Origin: Colias croceus
Taxonomy: Eukaryota; Arthropoda; Insecta; Lepidoptera; Pieridae
Direction of reading: 5' to 3'
DNA: 64,000 nt
Assembly: GCF_905220415.1 (NCBI RefSeq)
Contig: NC_059538.1
Span: forward strand, 7,006,001 to 7,070,000
A program made the translations under genes and the position numbers. Below the pieces are notes generated by a model. That model was not told the origin of the DNA. It did no database searches and worked only from the letters and a program-made list of their open reading frames with translations. Below, piece after piece: positions 1 to 11,957 of this stretch (positions are counted from its first letter, which is position 1; each line of letters begins with the position of its first letter).

Positions 1-139
1 TATGATTTCAAACACTGAAACATTGGCTCTGTTAATCAAGCAATTTATATGTTATGGCTGAACGAAACAATAGTGTAAATATTACTTATACATATATAAA
101 TTATGATAATAACAAAATGAACAGAAGAAAAACACTTAC

Positions 140-276
140 AACTCGGCTAAAACTGTTAATTCATCATAAGTTCTTTGGACTATGAAATCTATTAAGAGTC
201 CCAGTGAGATAGAGCCTCCCCGGGCACCGCCACCTTCGGTACCCTGGGTACATCCTTCTATAGAAACAGGAACCAT
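140..276 (-). CDS. MED14: Mediator complex subunit 14, first coding exon (partial)
   Basis: MED14 is the scaffold subunit joining the head, middle and tail of the Mediator coactivator in the nucleus. On the minus strand an ATG at 276-274 opens a 45-codon reading that ends at a clean GTAAGT donor (139-138). After a short Gly-rich N-terminus it reads LGLLIDFIVQRTYDELTVLA. This matches the start of the conserved MED14 N-terminal domain, where animal proteins have a 'LIDF..QR.Y.EL.VL.ELLPRK' block. The exon ends in phase 2, and the rest of the gene lies left of the window. It is divergent from GCLC, with 995 bp between the two start codons, so the two genes probably share a promoter region. The identification rests on one short exon, but the motif is distinctive. 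Confidence 0.8.
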
Positions 277-1271
277 GGTTGATGGTATTGTAATTAAAAT
301 TCTCACAGAAATAAATAAGCCGCCCTAATGTAGCTTAACTTTCATTTTAGACGCTACTTGCATAGAGTATTGGTCATTTTAAATTTAATAATTTTAATGT
401 GTATCGCATTTTAGGGTTATTTTAAATTATAAAAATATGATTTAATATTTATCACAAAAGTCAGGTTTCAAACAATTGACGAAAATAAATCACAATAACT
501 TGACTAAATCCACCGTGATTTTAATATTAAAAAATTCCAAATACTGCCAAATACCAATACAATCACAGAACAATAATGTTCAATGTTGCTATGTGGTAAA
601 ATTGAAAGCCGCTGGCTGTCATTAAACACAGAGTAAATAATATACTAGGTATATTGTACGTCGTACGCACCAAGTAGGCAAGTAACTAATACTTAATCTG
701 TGGTACGCACCAAGTACGTTCAATACTACCTAGTCATAAAATGTTTAGTGATTCTTATTTTTAGCTCTTTTTATACGAAGGGTAATATTGTGAAATAAGG
801 TTTGCGGTAGTCTCTGTTTTATACATAGGTTTTAAAGGCTACATGGGGGTTTCTCGAGCTAAAAATAAATTTTAAGTAAGTTTTATACAATCTACGCTGA
901 GGCATAGTCAAAATTTGACTTTGACATCACCTGACAATGACAGAAAATTGTTGTCTTTCTGATGTCATTTGTATTAGTTGTGTAAATTGAATTTTTAAAT
1001 TAAATATTTTGAGTACAAATGAACTTAGTCATACTTACAATCACTATGAAACATATATAATAACAGACCCGTTCGCATTATATCCTCAAACTAAACACTC
1101 AAATCGATTAAATTAACTATACTTTACACAATATTTCACCACCGCGAAGCCAATTACTGTATACAGTAAATGAACATTGCTTCAATATTAGGAAAATTCT
1201 GTTATAGTGGTGTATGTTTGAAAAGTGTGTGCAAATCGCGTGTTAATCCTTTTAGAATCCAAGTGCTTAGA
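277..1271. promoter_or_regulatory. Divergent MED14/GCLC intergenic promoter region
   Basis: This is AT-rich non-coding DNA between two divergent start codons, and it presumably holds both promoters and 5' UTRs. On the minus strand, positions 910-902 read TGACTATGC, which fits the TGACnnnGC core of an antioxidant response element (bound by CncC/Nrf2-Maf dimers). The flanking base is not the preferred purine. No clear TATA box or initiator could be assigned. A GTACGCACCAAGTA-type motif occurs twice, near 663 and 699. Confidence 0.45.
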
Positions 1272-4200
1272 ATGGGATTACTTACCGAAGGAAGCCCTTT
1301 GACTTGGGAAGAAACAAAAGCTTTAGCAGAACATGTGCGCCAGCACGGAATTGAACAATTCATTAATTTATATAAGAAACTCAGAGATCGTACTGGAGAT
1401 GTACTTAAATGGGGGGATGAGGTAAGACTTTAATTTTTTATTTAATTTAAAACTTCCGTGTTCTTGTACGTAAACTAGGTAACTATGGTGCTGTGTGGTG
1501 GACATAATGTTGCGGCCCTTGGGTCGGTAACCATCCGTCCATTTTTGTAAACATGTCGGAAATATAAGTTATTATAAAATTATAAAACATTGTTTTTCAG
1601 GTAGAATATATTATAGTAAAATTTGATGATGAAAATCAACGTGCAACAGTTAGCCTGAGAGCTGATGAGATTCTACCTGAATTACAAAAGAAAGAACTAG
1701 AAGATCCTCAAAGTAAATATTATTCATTTAAAATATGTTTAAACTAACAATAGATAGGGAGGCGAAGAGGGGAATTTTCTGCAATACTCAAGCGTGGCAG
1801 TTTAAGATATGAGAGATACCTTAGACCTAATAGAACAACCTTTTTCACTATTTAGCTCTATATGTAGTGACGCGCGCCTAGGATAGACGATCAGATTAGT
1901 AAAAAAAAATCGATAGTCTGAAATACTCGAGCGCGTCAGATAAAGATATTGGGGGTTGATTTTAGTGTTTTAAGACTAAATTTAACTAATCTGACCATAA
2001 GTCCTTGACGCCGCCGAGTTATAGGCTCGCGAACTTGTAAAAAAAATACGTTAACCCGGCATTCTCGAGCGCGATTTTTTTTTTTTTATTTTGAAGAATA
2101 TAATCTAAAACTTACTAAAAACACAAAATCTGCCAGTTTCCGCTTGACCGGAAGTCTGGAGGAGCCATTTCGTCTTCCGAAAAACGCGTTGCAGCATATA
2201 AGTCGCGAACTTTACTTTTTCAAAAAAAAAGTTTAAATAACTAAACAAAAAAGGTAATTTTATTTTACAAAAAAAGGTCTCTTTTCATTTTTGTCGAATG
2301 TTTAATTTTTTTTTACTTGAAGCATCATAAAAACTCAAACTCCCGGTTTTTTGAGTATATCTCGAAAACTGAATTGGTAAGAAAAATTGATATGAAATAA
2401 CGATAATTAAAAAAAAGAAACCCACAAACCTTTTTCGGTCAGATTAAGAGAACCCACCAACATTTTTATCAGATTAAGAAAATATGCTTTCAGGATACCT
2501 AGATAAAACTCCCCTATGAAAATCTGACGCGCTCGAGTATTTCAAAAGGACTTTTTTTTCTGCATTTTCAAAAATTCATCGTAACTTATCGTCATGCCGT
2601 AATCGTCAGTTTTTTTAAGGGGAGCTTTCTTGGGGCCTAATTAACACCCCTTCCGAAAATCTGACGCGCTCGAGTAAATTTTTTTTTTGTGCATTTTTGA
2701 CGAATTTATATGCCTAGCCCCACCACGCAAACCGGCAGATTAGTATACCGTTGTTATCAGAGGCACTTGGGGCATACGTAGTATGAATATCTGACGCGCT
2801 CGAGAATGCCCAAGTAACTGTTTTTTTTTACATTTTTGAAAATCCGTACACGCCAAACCCACCGCTAAAAGGGTTTTTACCATAGAAGCTTTTCTTTTCG
2901 AAATTATTTTCTCTTTCGATTTTGATAAGTCTCGACGACGCCGTTGAATTACGCCATTTAGCTACCTCGCCTCCCTATCTACAACTACTCCATATTTTTT
3001 TTATATGATGAATCTGGTCTAAATTTAATTTTTTGCATGATAATATGAATTCATTTTTACTAAACCTACTGTGTCATGATTGAATTGCTTTATAATGAAT
3101 TGACTTCAATGTAATGGCCTTCATACTTCATTGCACATGACTCATTGTTGGTTTAAAATATTAAGAATAGTTATTATTTAACTATTTATAATATTTTATT
3201 ATCAATTATTGTAATCATTCAAAAAATTTTGTATAAAATATATGAATTCAAAATATTCATTTAGATCTTCTCTGTACTATCTTTATGTAGAAGCAGTTAA
3301 CTGTTATTAGATAAGATAACACACATAGAATGATGATTGTTCAAAAATGCCTTGAACAGATTACAGTCAATAATTAATTGTATGTTATTCATACGTAATG
3401 CTCGTTTATATAGGCTATCTATCAAATTGAATATACGCTGTCTATCAAATTTATGAATCAATTATGTACCTACATAACAAAAAACTTGTTCTTACAAATC
3501 ACTGAAAATAAAAAAATAATTAGTTATTAAATAATTTCTCAGTTTATGACTTTATCAACGCTGCTTGGAAAACATAAAGGATAACTCAACTTACATGTTG
3601 AATAAACATTCAGAACGGCACTTGTTTAGAAATGTAAACTTATAGGCTTTCATGTTATTTGAGTGATATTTCAACAACAATTGTTCAAGACCATAAAGTG
3701 AATTATTTCATATTTTCTATATTGATATCCTGCAAGCTCATTTATAGCATTTGTAAAAAACATAATAAATATTCTAGTAATTATTAATGGTAGTTTATTA
3801 GTAATAAGTACTTGATTTTAATTTGTTTATTCAGTATAAATGTGTGCTAAGTTATCCAATTTGTTATTTACTTATTAGATGTAAAATCTTTGTGGCGGCC
3901 AGAGTATGGTGCATATATGATAGAGGGTACACCAGGAAAACCTTATGGAGGCCTTTTAGCACATTTCAATATTGTAGAGGCCAATATGAAGTTTCGTAGA
4001 GCTGAAGCTAGTACATTATTGAAAGATGGTGAAGTTATAATGAGTATTACAAATTTTCCAAGGTAATGCAATATTTTTCACATTGATATATTAAAATTGT
4101 TAGTGTATCTTAAGAAATTAAATTCATTTAATAAATATAATTTCTACAACAAATTTGATTTGAACTTTGAATTCATATTGATAAATGTTTCTAGGTTAGG

Positions 4201-7200
4201 CTGTCCAGGGTTTACAAGCCCACCTTACGAACCAACACCAAGTTCAGGTGTAACCAGGTCACACTTCTTTCCTGATGAATCCATCTATCCAGGGCACCCT
4301 CGCTTCAAGACCCTAACATCTAACATAAGACACAGAAGAGGGGAGAAGATGGCAGTAAATTTACCAAGTATGTTACATTAGCATTAGACTAATAAATAAC
4401 TTGTATAAAAAATATTTGTATAAAACAATAACATATATAAAAGTTTTATTTTCATTTGAGCAGGAGCCAGGAAGTATATATATCATCATATATATATCAT
4501 CTATATCATCATATCTATACCGCAAGTGGTAAAAACATACTATGATAATATCAATGATTCAATGTTTATTCTGCAAGTCATTAATTATAAATATATAGTA
4601 AAAAATATGGTGTATGGTTGTTTACAATTATTATTAGGTATTTTTTTTATTAAAGCGCAAGTCATGTGCAATAACTCTTTTGCTTCCTAATTGAAGCTAA
4701 TAGTTTTTGGGTGTTAAAGTTTACCAATCTAAATATTTATTGTTGAATAATATTATAGTGTACTACGTAAGGAAAAAGCAACTATTAAAATCGTAACTAG
4801 AAGCGTTTATCCTTGTTTATCAATGATGATAATATGTCATCATGGCGCATTTACACATTCTTGTGAACATCGCCTCGATACTCAAACATCGTCACAAACC
4901 ATTGTTCAAACAATCGTACGTAATTTCGTGAATAGTGATCGTCTTAAAAACTGCTCGTAACGCGAATAAGACAATTATATGCATATTTTTACATCTGTTC
5001 GTTATTGTCTTCTTATAGATAGGGAGGCGAGGTAGCTAAATGGCGTAATTAAACGGCGCCGTCGAGACTTATCAAAATCGATAGATAAAATAATTTCGAA
5101 AAGAAAAGCTTCTATGGTAAAAACCATTTTAGCGGTGGGTTTGGCGTGTACGGATTTTCAAAAATGTAAAAAAAAATAGTTACTTGGGCATTCTCGAGCG
5201 CGTCAGATATTCATACTACGTATGCCCCAAGTGCCTCTGATAAGAACGGTATACTAATCTGCCGGTTTGCGTGGTGGGGCTAGGCATATTAATTCGTCAA
5301 AAATGCACAAAAAAAAATTTACTCGAGCGCGTCAGATTTTCGGAAGGGGTGTTAAGTAGGCCCCAAGGAAGCTCCCCTTAAAAAAACTGACGATTTCGGC
5401 GTGACGATAAGTTACGATGAATTTTTGAAAATGCAGAAAAAAAAAGTCCTTTTGAAATACTCGAGCGCGTCAGATTTTCATAGGGGAGGTTTATCTCGGT
5501 CTCCTGAAAGCATATTTTCTTAATCTGACAAAAATGTTGGTGGGTTCTTTTAATCTGACCGAAAAAGGTTTGAGAGTTTCTTTTTTTTAATCATCGTTAT
5601 TTCATATCAATTTTTCTTAACACCCTCAGTTTTCGAGATATACTCAAAAAACCGGGAGTTTGAGTTTTTATGATGCTTCAAGTCAAAAAGTTTTAACTTT
5701 GGACAAAAATGTAAAGAGACCTTTTTTGTGTAAAATAAAATTACCTTTTCTGTTTATTCAAACTTTTTTTTTTGTAAAATGTATCGTTCGCGACTTATAT
5801 ACTGCAACGCGTTTTTCGGAAGACGAAATGGCTCCTCCAGACTTCCGGTCACGCGGAAACCGGCAGATTTTGTATTTTTAGTAAGTTTTAGATTATATTC
5901 TTCAAAATAAAAATAAAAACAATCGCGCTCGAGAATGCCGGATTAACGTTTTTTTTTTTTACAAGTTCGCGACCCTATAACTTGGCGGCGTCAAGGACTT
6001 ATCGTCAGATTAGTTAAATTTAGTCTTAAAACACTAAAATCAACCCCCAATATCGTAATCTGACGCGCTCGAGTATTTCAGACTATCGATTTTTTTTTTA
6101 CTAATCTGATCGTCTATCCTGGGCGCGCGTCACTACTTAAAGAGCTAAATAGTTAACAAGGTTGTTCTATTAGGTCTAAGGTATCTCTCACATCTTAAAC
6201 TGCCACGCTCGAGTATTGCAGAAAATTCCCATCTTCGCCTCCCTATCTATTAATTTACATGAAAGCGTAAATGCATGATCACATATTTGATTACTTACAA
6301 ATATAAATATAAAAAAAAAAAAATTTCATGTACTATTAAATAGTGGAGTTGAAAAAACTACCGTTTAGCATTACAGTTTGATTAACCTAATCCTGTCCTA
6401 TGTCTACTACTAGGAAATTTTATTCAATTTTGATTTATTTTTTAGCGTTTTATGCATTTATTTACAATTTTAATTTAACGATATACATATAAACGTTTCT
6501 TTACAGTATTCCGCGATGTCAATACAAAGATACCTGTAGATAATTATCACGAGCTTGAGAAGGGAGTGGCTCAGCCCGATTGCGTGTACATGGACGCAAT
6601 GGGGATGGGTATGGGCTGCTGTTGCTTGCAGCTTACGTTCCAAGCATGCTGCATTACAGAGGCCCGCACTCTCTACGATCAACTAGCACCTTTATGCCCA
6701 ATTATGGTGAATATAAATTTTTGGTGCTTTTAAGTTGGAGAAGTAAATAAACTAAGTACTTTTTACTATGTGCAATATGATTGTATTGGTCAAGTGATTT
6801 GAATGCAATAATTTAAAATTGCATGACGTAGACGACTTTCGCCGTAACATAGATTCATTGAAATCTTTAATTACATATTATTATCACTTAATCTAATATC
6901 TAATATATATTATAAAGGCGAAAGTTTGTAAGTATGGATGTATGGATGTTTGTAACTCTTTCACGTAAAAACTACTGAACCGATACAATGAAATTTAGCA
7001 CACATATAGAGGGTAACTTGGATTAACACATAGGATAGTTTTTTATCCCGGAAATCCCACGGGAATGGGACCTATGCGGGTTATCCTTTGCAAACGCGGG
7101 CGAAGCCGCGGGCGGAAATCTAGTAGTCAATAATTCTACATATTAACATTTTACATTGTAAATACAAGTACGTAAAACTTCTTTGGTTATCAATCCGACA

Positions 7201-10200
7201 CAAGGTTATCGACTTTTTAATTATTTTATGAGACTGTAACTATGTCTAAGAGCAACATTCGGTTGAATTTTATTAAAATTATACTTGTGAAAAACTACAA
7301 GGCCAGATATCAACAAACAACTAGATATTTATTAAATGTTTTAATTCTCTACTAGCTAAGAAAAAAACCTTATCTGTGTTATGCTTAATTATAATTTCCT
7401 ATATTTATTTAAAATGCGATAATGTTATTTTTGGATAAAATATAAACGATCAATTAATTTTTTTTTGTTTCAAAGATACTACATATAGTTAATAATAATT
7501 ATTTTTCTAATTTTTTTAATTAATGAGTTTTTATCGCTTCAATACGCGACTTATTTTCTGATTTAAAAACTACGATGCCCCAGATTTGAACCAAATGTGT
7601 GATTTCCACTCATGAAAAATTGAAATATTAATATATCCAAGCTTATTCCTTTCATCATTGCGTGTTTCAGTTGGCCTTATCGGCAGCGTCGCCGATATAT
7701 CGCGGCTACCTCACGGAGGTGGACTGTCGCTGGAACGTAATATCCGCGTCAGTGGACTGCCGCACGCGGGAGGAGCGTGGGCTCGAACCACTAAAGAATA
7801 ATAAGTTCCGAATTCAGAAATCACGCTACGACTCCATCGACTCCTATCTGTCCCCGGAGCATGAGAAGTGCGTGAACTTTTTAAACTACATATTAACTTT
7901 TTCGCTATCGTACTTGTTAACGTTTAGCTCAATAAGATATGGAAATGACTCATTTTACTTTGTAACTTTCGAAATGATTGCAAATTTTTCATAATTTTTT
8001 TGGGAGTATGAAGAAAAATATTAAAATTTTTAGTAATTAAGAGTAAAAAAGTTATAAATGTTATCATACAATTTTTCTCAGATACAATGATATTCAAATA
8101 GTGCACGATCCCAACATATACCGACGCCTTCGCGAGGGCGGCATCGACCACCCGCTTGCGTTGCACGTTGCTCATTTGTTTATTCGGGATACCGTGTCGC
8201 TGTTTTCTGAAAAAGTCAACCAAGATGACGAAAATGACACTGACCATTTTGAGGTAGGCATAAAATACACCATACCTTTTTTTAAGCTTAGTTAAAATGT
8301 TAATAATGAAGTTTTGTTAAAATAAAATTCATATTATTATATTCTATAGTAGAGCCATTTTAATAGGCAACATTTGACAGTTCAACAAAATTCAACAACG
8401 TAACCTAGTAACGACGACATAGAATAGCATGATATTTCGTTTTGTTAGAACTGCACATTTGCTTAACTTTTTTCAATTACGATTACATATTTATAATAAT
8501 AATGACCGATACAAGTAATTTTAGGATTTGATTTTACTGATAAACCATTCTAAACATAATAAACAATTTCTGATTTAAAGAACTGACGTCGCTACAATTT
8601 TGTGTCAATTAACCTTTTTTCTTTTTAAATACCAGAGACGTTACTCTAAAAATCGAAATCTGACATCTAGAATCGAATGCATTGATTACTTCGGAATAAA
8701 AATTATCATAAATTGTTGACATGTGTTTCAAATTCGATTGACAAATGTTTTAAGCCCGTATCGATTAATTCACGTTAATCGATGTTTTTAAGCAGGTTAC
8801 CACCCTATGAAGATAAAATTGATAGACGTCAAATGTTGCCTATTAAATTGGCTCGACTATACAAAACAAAATGGCATCAATTAATTAATATGTATTTAAC
8901 ATCAATGTACATACATACATTTTTTTTAAAGAATTAGCTGTGGTGGCATTATCAAATGTAGGTTAATATTAAGTACCTTAAGTACCTATAAGTTTTTAAT
9001 TCTAGTATACTTATAAAGGAGTGTCATGTAAGATCTTTTTAATACATCGAATTGACGCGTTCAAATAGAAACCCGTGATGTTCTAGAACATTCAGTCGAC
9101 GAACTGGCAGACGATGCGCTTCAAGCCGCCGCCGCCGAACTCGCGTATCGGCTGGCGCGTCGAGTTCCGCCCGTGCGAGGCGCAGCTCACGGACTTCGAG
9201 AACGCGGCTTATGTTTGCTTTGTGGTGCTGCTCACGCGCGTTATACTGTCCTATCGGTTGAACTTTGTTCTACCTATCAGTAAGGTATGTTAACAATTTA
9301 TAAAAATTTGTAAAATAAATATAATTTCTCAAATTCAATCAAACAAAAATAGATTATAATTAATATAAAAATTATAAAAAAGCAGAACTAATGAGGACTA
9401 AAAGATACTATCATATATACAAATTACTATGAGATGTTATTGTGCAGGTGGACGAGAACATGCAGCGCGCACAGCGGCGCGGCGCGTGCACTCAGGAAAA
9501 GTTCTGGTTCCGACGCGATGTGCGCTCGCCTGACGCCGACGTTTACGCTGAGATGACCATCAACGAGATCGTCAACGGAAAGGCATGTTGTTAGACAGTT
9601 ATCCGTTTTAATATATTCTAATCAATATCATTTTTACTAGATCTTGTTCCAAGGGGATCACTTCAATTGTTTTTATACAATATGTATGACATAATTTGAT
9701 TAGTTTGTAGTATTTCTATATTTAACGTTGTACATTATAAGTTGGAATGATGTGCCCCAATCCACCTATCGTACTCGATGGAGCGTACTTGCTTGAATCT
9801 AGCGGTCTATTGACAATACACGTGTCCCCAGGACGGCGTGTTCCCGGGTCTGGTGCCGCTGATCGAGTCGTACCTGTCGGGCATGGACGTGGACGCGGAC
9901 ACGCACTGCTCGGTGCAGCAGTACCTCAAGCTGATCCAGCGCCGCGCCGCCGGGGAGATCTCCACCATGGCCACCTGGATGCGCGAGTTCGTCACGCAAC
10001 ACCCCGCCTACCAGTGAGTCATTCATTTAAATATTAACAAATACATCATCATCATCATCAGCCCATATACGTTCCCACTGCTGGGACACGGCCTCCTATC
10101 CCTTACAGGCCATAATCCACCGCGCTGGCCAAGTGCGTGTTGGCGGATGACACATGTCGTCGAACTTTTTTAATTCTTCGACATGTCGGTTTCCTCACGA

Positions 10201-10774
10201 TGTTTTCCTTCACCGTTCGAGCAGTGGTGATGTTACAACATGCGCAGATAAATTGAAAAATCAATTTATTTCCTACGCGCTCGCCTGGTCTCGAACCACG
10301 GACTTATCGATTCGAAGTCTAAGGTCTCACCACTGAGCCACCACTGCTCTCAACTTAACAGATACATTTAAAAGAAATAGAAATGCTACTTAATCCGAAT
10401 CTATGTTTATGAAAGTGATAATCTCTGAACAGAGGATAAAACGTAGAAACTAAAAAAAATTGAGAATTTTAGAAAATCTATTAGAAATTTTCTTATATTG
10501 GCCGGTTTATAGTTTTACAGTTTTCAATATGAAATTTATTAGGTATTTCGATTAATATTAGCTTCTATTTCCATTATTTTGATTAAAATGTTACTATTTC
10601 AGGAAGGACTCGGTTGTGTCGGAGAAGATAAACTATGACTTGTTGAAGACCGCCCACGGTATACAGACGGGCTCGATCGCGGCGCCCACGTTGCTCGGCA
10701 GCAGCAACGTATCCAAGACTAACGAAGACATTCCCAAAGCATTTACTAAAATGATGAACAAAGACTGTCCCTAA
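1272..10774 (+). CDS. GCLC: Glutamate-cysteine ligase catalytic subunit, complete, 11 exons
   Basis: GCLC joins glutamate and cysteine with ATP, the rate-limiting first step of glutathione synthesis in the cytosol. Exons: 1272-1421, 1601-1712, 3879-4062, 4195-4367, 6507-6706, 7671-7867, 8082-8253, 9087-9284, 9448-9582, 9832-10013 and 10603-10774. Together they give 1875 nt (624 aa, against 637 in human), and all junctions keep frame. The product has the family start MGLL..GSPLTWEETK and then VLKWGDE, LWRPEYGAYMIEGTPG, RLGCPGFTSP, NIRHRRGEK, DCRWNVISASVD, EERGLEPLKNN, HLFIRD, GWRVEFRP, DFENAAY and NGKDGVFPGL. The start at 1272 matches the conserved family N-terminus. An in-frame ATG at 1170, directly after a stop codon, would add 34 residues. 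Intron 9 has a GC rather than GT donor (AAG|GCATGT at 9583). Introns 2 and 4 carry inverted copies of a 1.23-kb transposon; introns 5, 7 and 10 hold a Helitron-like element, a MITE and a SINE. Confidence 0.96.
1753..2979 (+). mobile_element. 1.23-kb TA-flanked non-autonomous transposon, copy 1
   Basis: The element is bounded by TA dinucleotides (1751-1752 and 2980-2981). Its terminal inverted repeat begins GATAGGGAGGCGA and ends TCGCCTCCCTATC. No transposase reading is visible. The interior carries five copies of a TCTGACGCGCTCGAGTA-like motif, two in one orientation and three in the other, separated by T- or A-rich runs. It starts only 40 bp after GCLC exon 2. A second copy lies inverted at 5018-6247. 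The superfamily is not clear; TA duplication would fit Tc1/mariner-like elements. Confidence 0.8.
5018..6247 (-). mobile_element. 1.23-kb TA-flanked non-autonomous transposon, copy 2 (inverted)
   Basis: This copy is flanked by TA (5016-5017 and 6248-6249) and has the same GATAGGGAGGCGA termini. By eye it is very similar over its whole length to the reverse complement of 1753-2979, differing by scattered substitutions and small indels. It has the same five internal GCGCTCGAG motifs. It lies in GCLC intron 4, so GCLC exons 3 and 4 sit in the roughly 2-kb spacer of a large inverted repeat. The open frame at 5660-5881 on the plus strand is chance reading through the repeat. Confidence 0.8.
6899..7123 (+). 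mobile_element. Short non-autonomous Helitron-like element (Lep1 type)
   Basis: It starts with TC (TCTAATATATATTATAAA) and ends with CTAG, sitting between an A and a T as Helitrons do, without target duplication. About ten bases before the end is a GC hairpin (CGCGG GCGAAG CCGCG). The internal phrase TTTTATCCCGGAAATCCCA is shared with the copy at 14449-14662. It is 225 bp long, in GCLC intron 5. Confidence 0.75.
8349..8857 (+). mobile_element. MITE with GTAGAGCC termini, copy 1
   Basis: The element is flanked by TATA on both sides (8345-8348 and 8858-8861). The terminal inverted repeats start GTAGAGCCATTTTAATAGGC and are matched at the other end with one or two differences. There is no coding capacity. 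A second copy in the same orientation lies at 24253-24749. It is in GCLC intron 7, about 90 bp past exon 7. Confidence 0.8.
10034..10367 (-). mobile_element. tRNA-derived SINE with target-site duplication
   Basis: Read on the minus strand, the body (10354 to 10047) begins with a tRNA-like head: a box A-like TGGCTCAGTGGTGAGACC and a box B-like GGTTCGAGACC. It ends in a GAT-type trinucleotide tail (ATC repeats at 10045-10060 on the plus strand). A 13-bp direct repeat, TTAACAAATACAT at 10034-10046 and TTAACAGATACAT at 10355-10367, differs at one base and marks the insertion. It is in GCLC intron 10. Confidence 0.75.
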
Positions 10775-11957
10775 ACTTTACCCACAATACATACACGTAG
10801 TGCCTTCCGACTAGCGGCTTTGGTTTTCGGTTTTGTTACTATACTCACTCCTACAATTATAATGAAAAATGTTTATTAGTTATATGTGTGAGATGGTTAA
10901 ATAGTTCTTTAGAGGGTCTTTAGGGTCTTACATGGAAATCTAAAAGGTTTATGAATTTTATCTGTGAAAGTATAAATTTTAAATGACATCCATATTAATT
11001 AGTAATAATTATTCACTGAAGTTCACTCAGTACATTTTTTTTATTTCTTTACTCATGATTATATGACCACAAGAAAGTCTTAAGTCCAAAATTGACAAAA
11101 ATACAAATTGTTTTTCATAGGATGTATCGTTTAATAACGCTGTATTTTTTTCTTACTTTTTATATTATGTTAGCTATTAGTTTATAACAGCATTACAAAC
11201 ATGCACTTTTGAGTATTTAGAAAATTTTATTAGATCCTATTAGGATTATGTGCAAGTTTACTATTAATTGCCGTTGTGTGTGTTGAGAGAGGTTGTGATC
11301 GATTTTATTATTCGAAGTATATTGTTTAGAAACCAATGAATTCAATTATTTTCGTCGACGCTGGACGTACTATTTTACAAATTAAGGATATTGCTGTCTT
11401 ATTTATATAATTAATAATGTCACAAAATTAAAATTGCATCAACTGTTTTATGTTGGAAATCATAGAATAAGTAAGTGGCTCTAAAGATAAAACGTGCCTT
11501 TAACAAACAGATGTGCAATAAAATAAAGTACTTATGTTTAATTTTTTAAACTATAAAAGTTGCAATATTTCTATTTTTACCTAATCAATTATTTTTTAAT
11601 TATTTCTGCTATTGTAATCATTATCCTTTTCTTCTTTGCTGATAGTGTACTTAAGATTGCGGTACAAATAAAATTACATCATTGTGTTTAAATATGCTAC
11701 AAACGAACATATTGAGAAAGAAAACAATTTTAATTATATAATTATCTGATCATGTATTGGTACTTATATTTCTACATTATGTATATTGGCGCTACTTAAA
11801 TTGTTACGTAAGGTATTATATTATATTGTTGTTAAATGTTACCAACTATTAACAGGTGACACAAATGTGTTAACTCTGATTAGTAATAAAACGACTATAA
11901 CAGCTCAAATATATTTATTTTTATTTAAATTCTATTTATCTAAAACTCGAGAACACT
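10775..11957. other. Convergent 3' region between GCLC and CTNNBL1
   Basis: This is AT-rich sequence with no coding signal, made of the 3' UTRs of the two genes. Overlapping AATAAA signals near 11517-11526 on the plus strand could end GCLC about 750 bp after its stop. On the minus strand AATAAA at 11919-11914 lies about 40 nt after the CTNNBL1 stop. The 100-codon open frame starting at 11786 on the plus strand overlaps CTNNBL1 exon 12 and has no recognisable product. Confidence 0.5.

Noticed and set aside
1753..2979. Regularly recurring motif resembling a CRISPR-like array
   Set aside because: The repeats alternate in orientation, spacing is uneven, and they lie within a TA-flanked element in an animal genome.
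4097..4381. 94-codon frame at GCLC exon 4 as an independent gene
   Set aside because: Only 4195-4367 is GCLC exon 4; the ends are intron sequence read in the same frame.
10250..10345. tRNA gene on the minus strand near 10340
   Set aside because: Box A and B are present, but there is no complete cloverleaf. The sequence continues into a SINE body with a tail and a target duplication.
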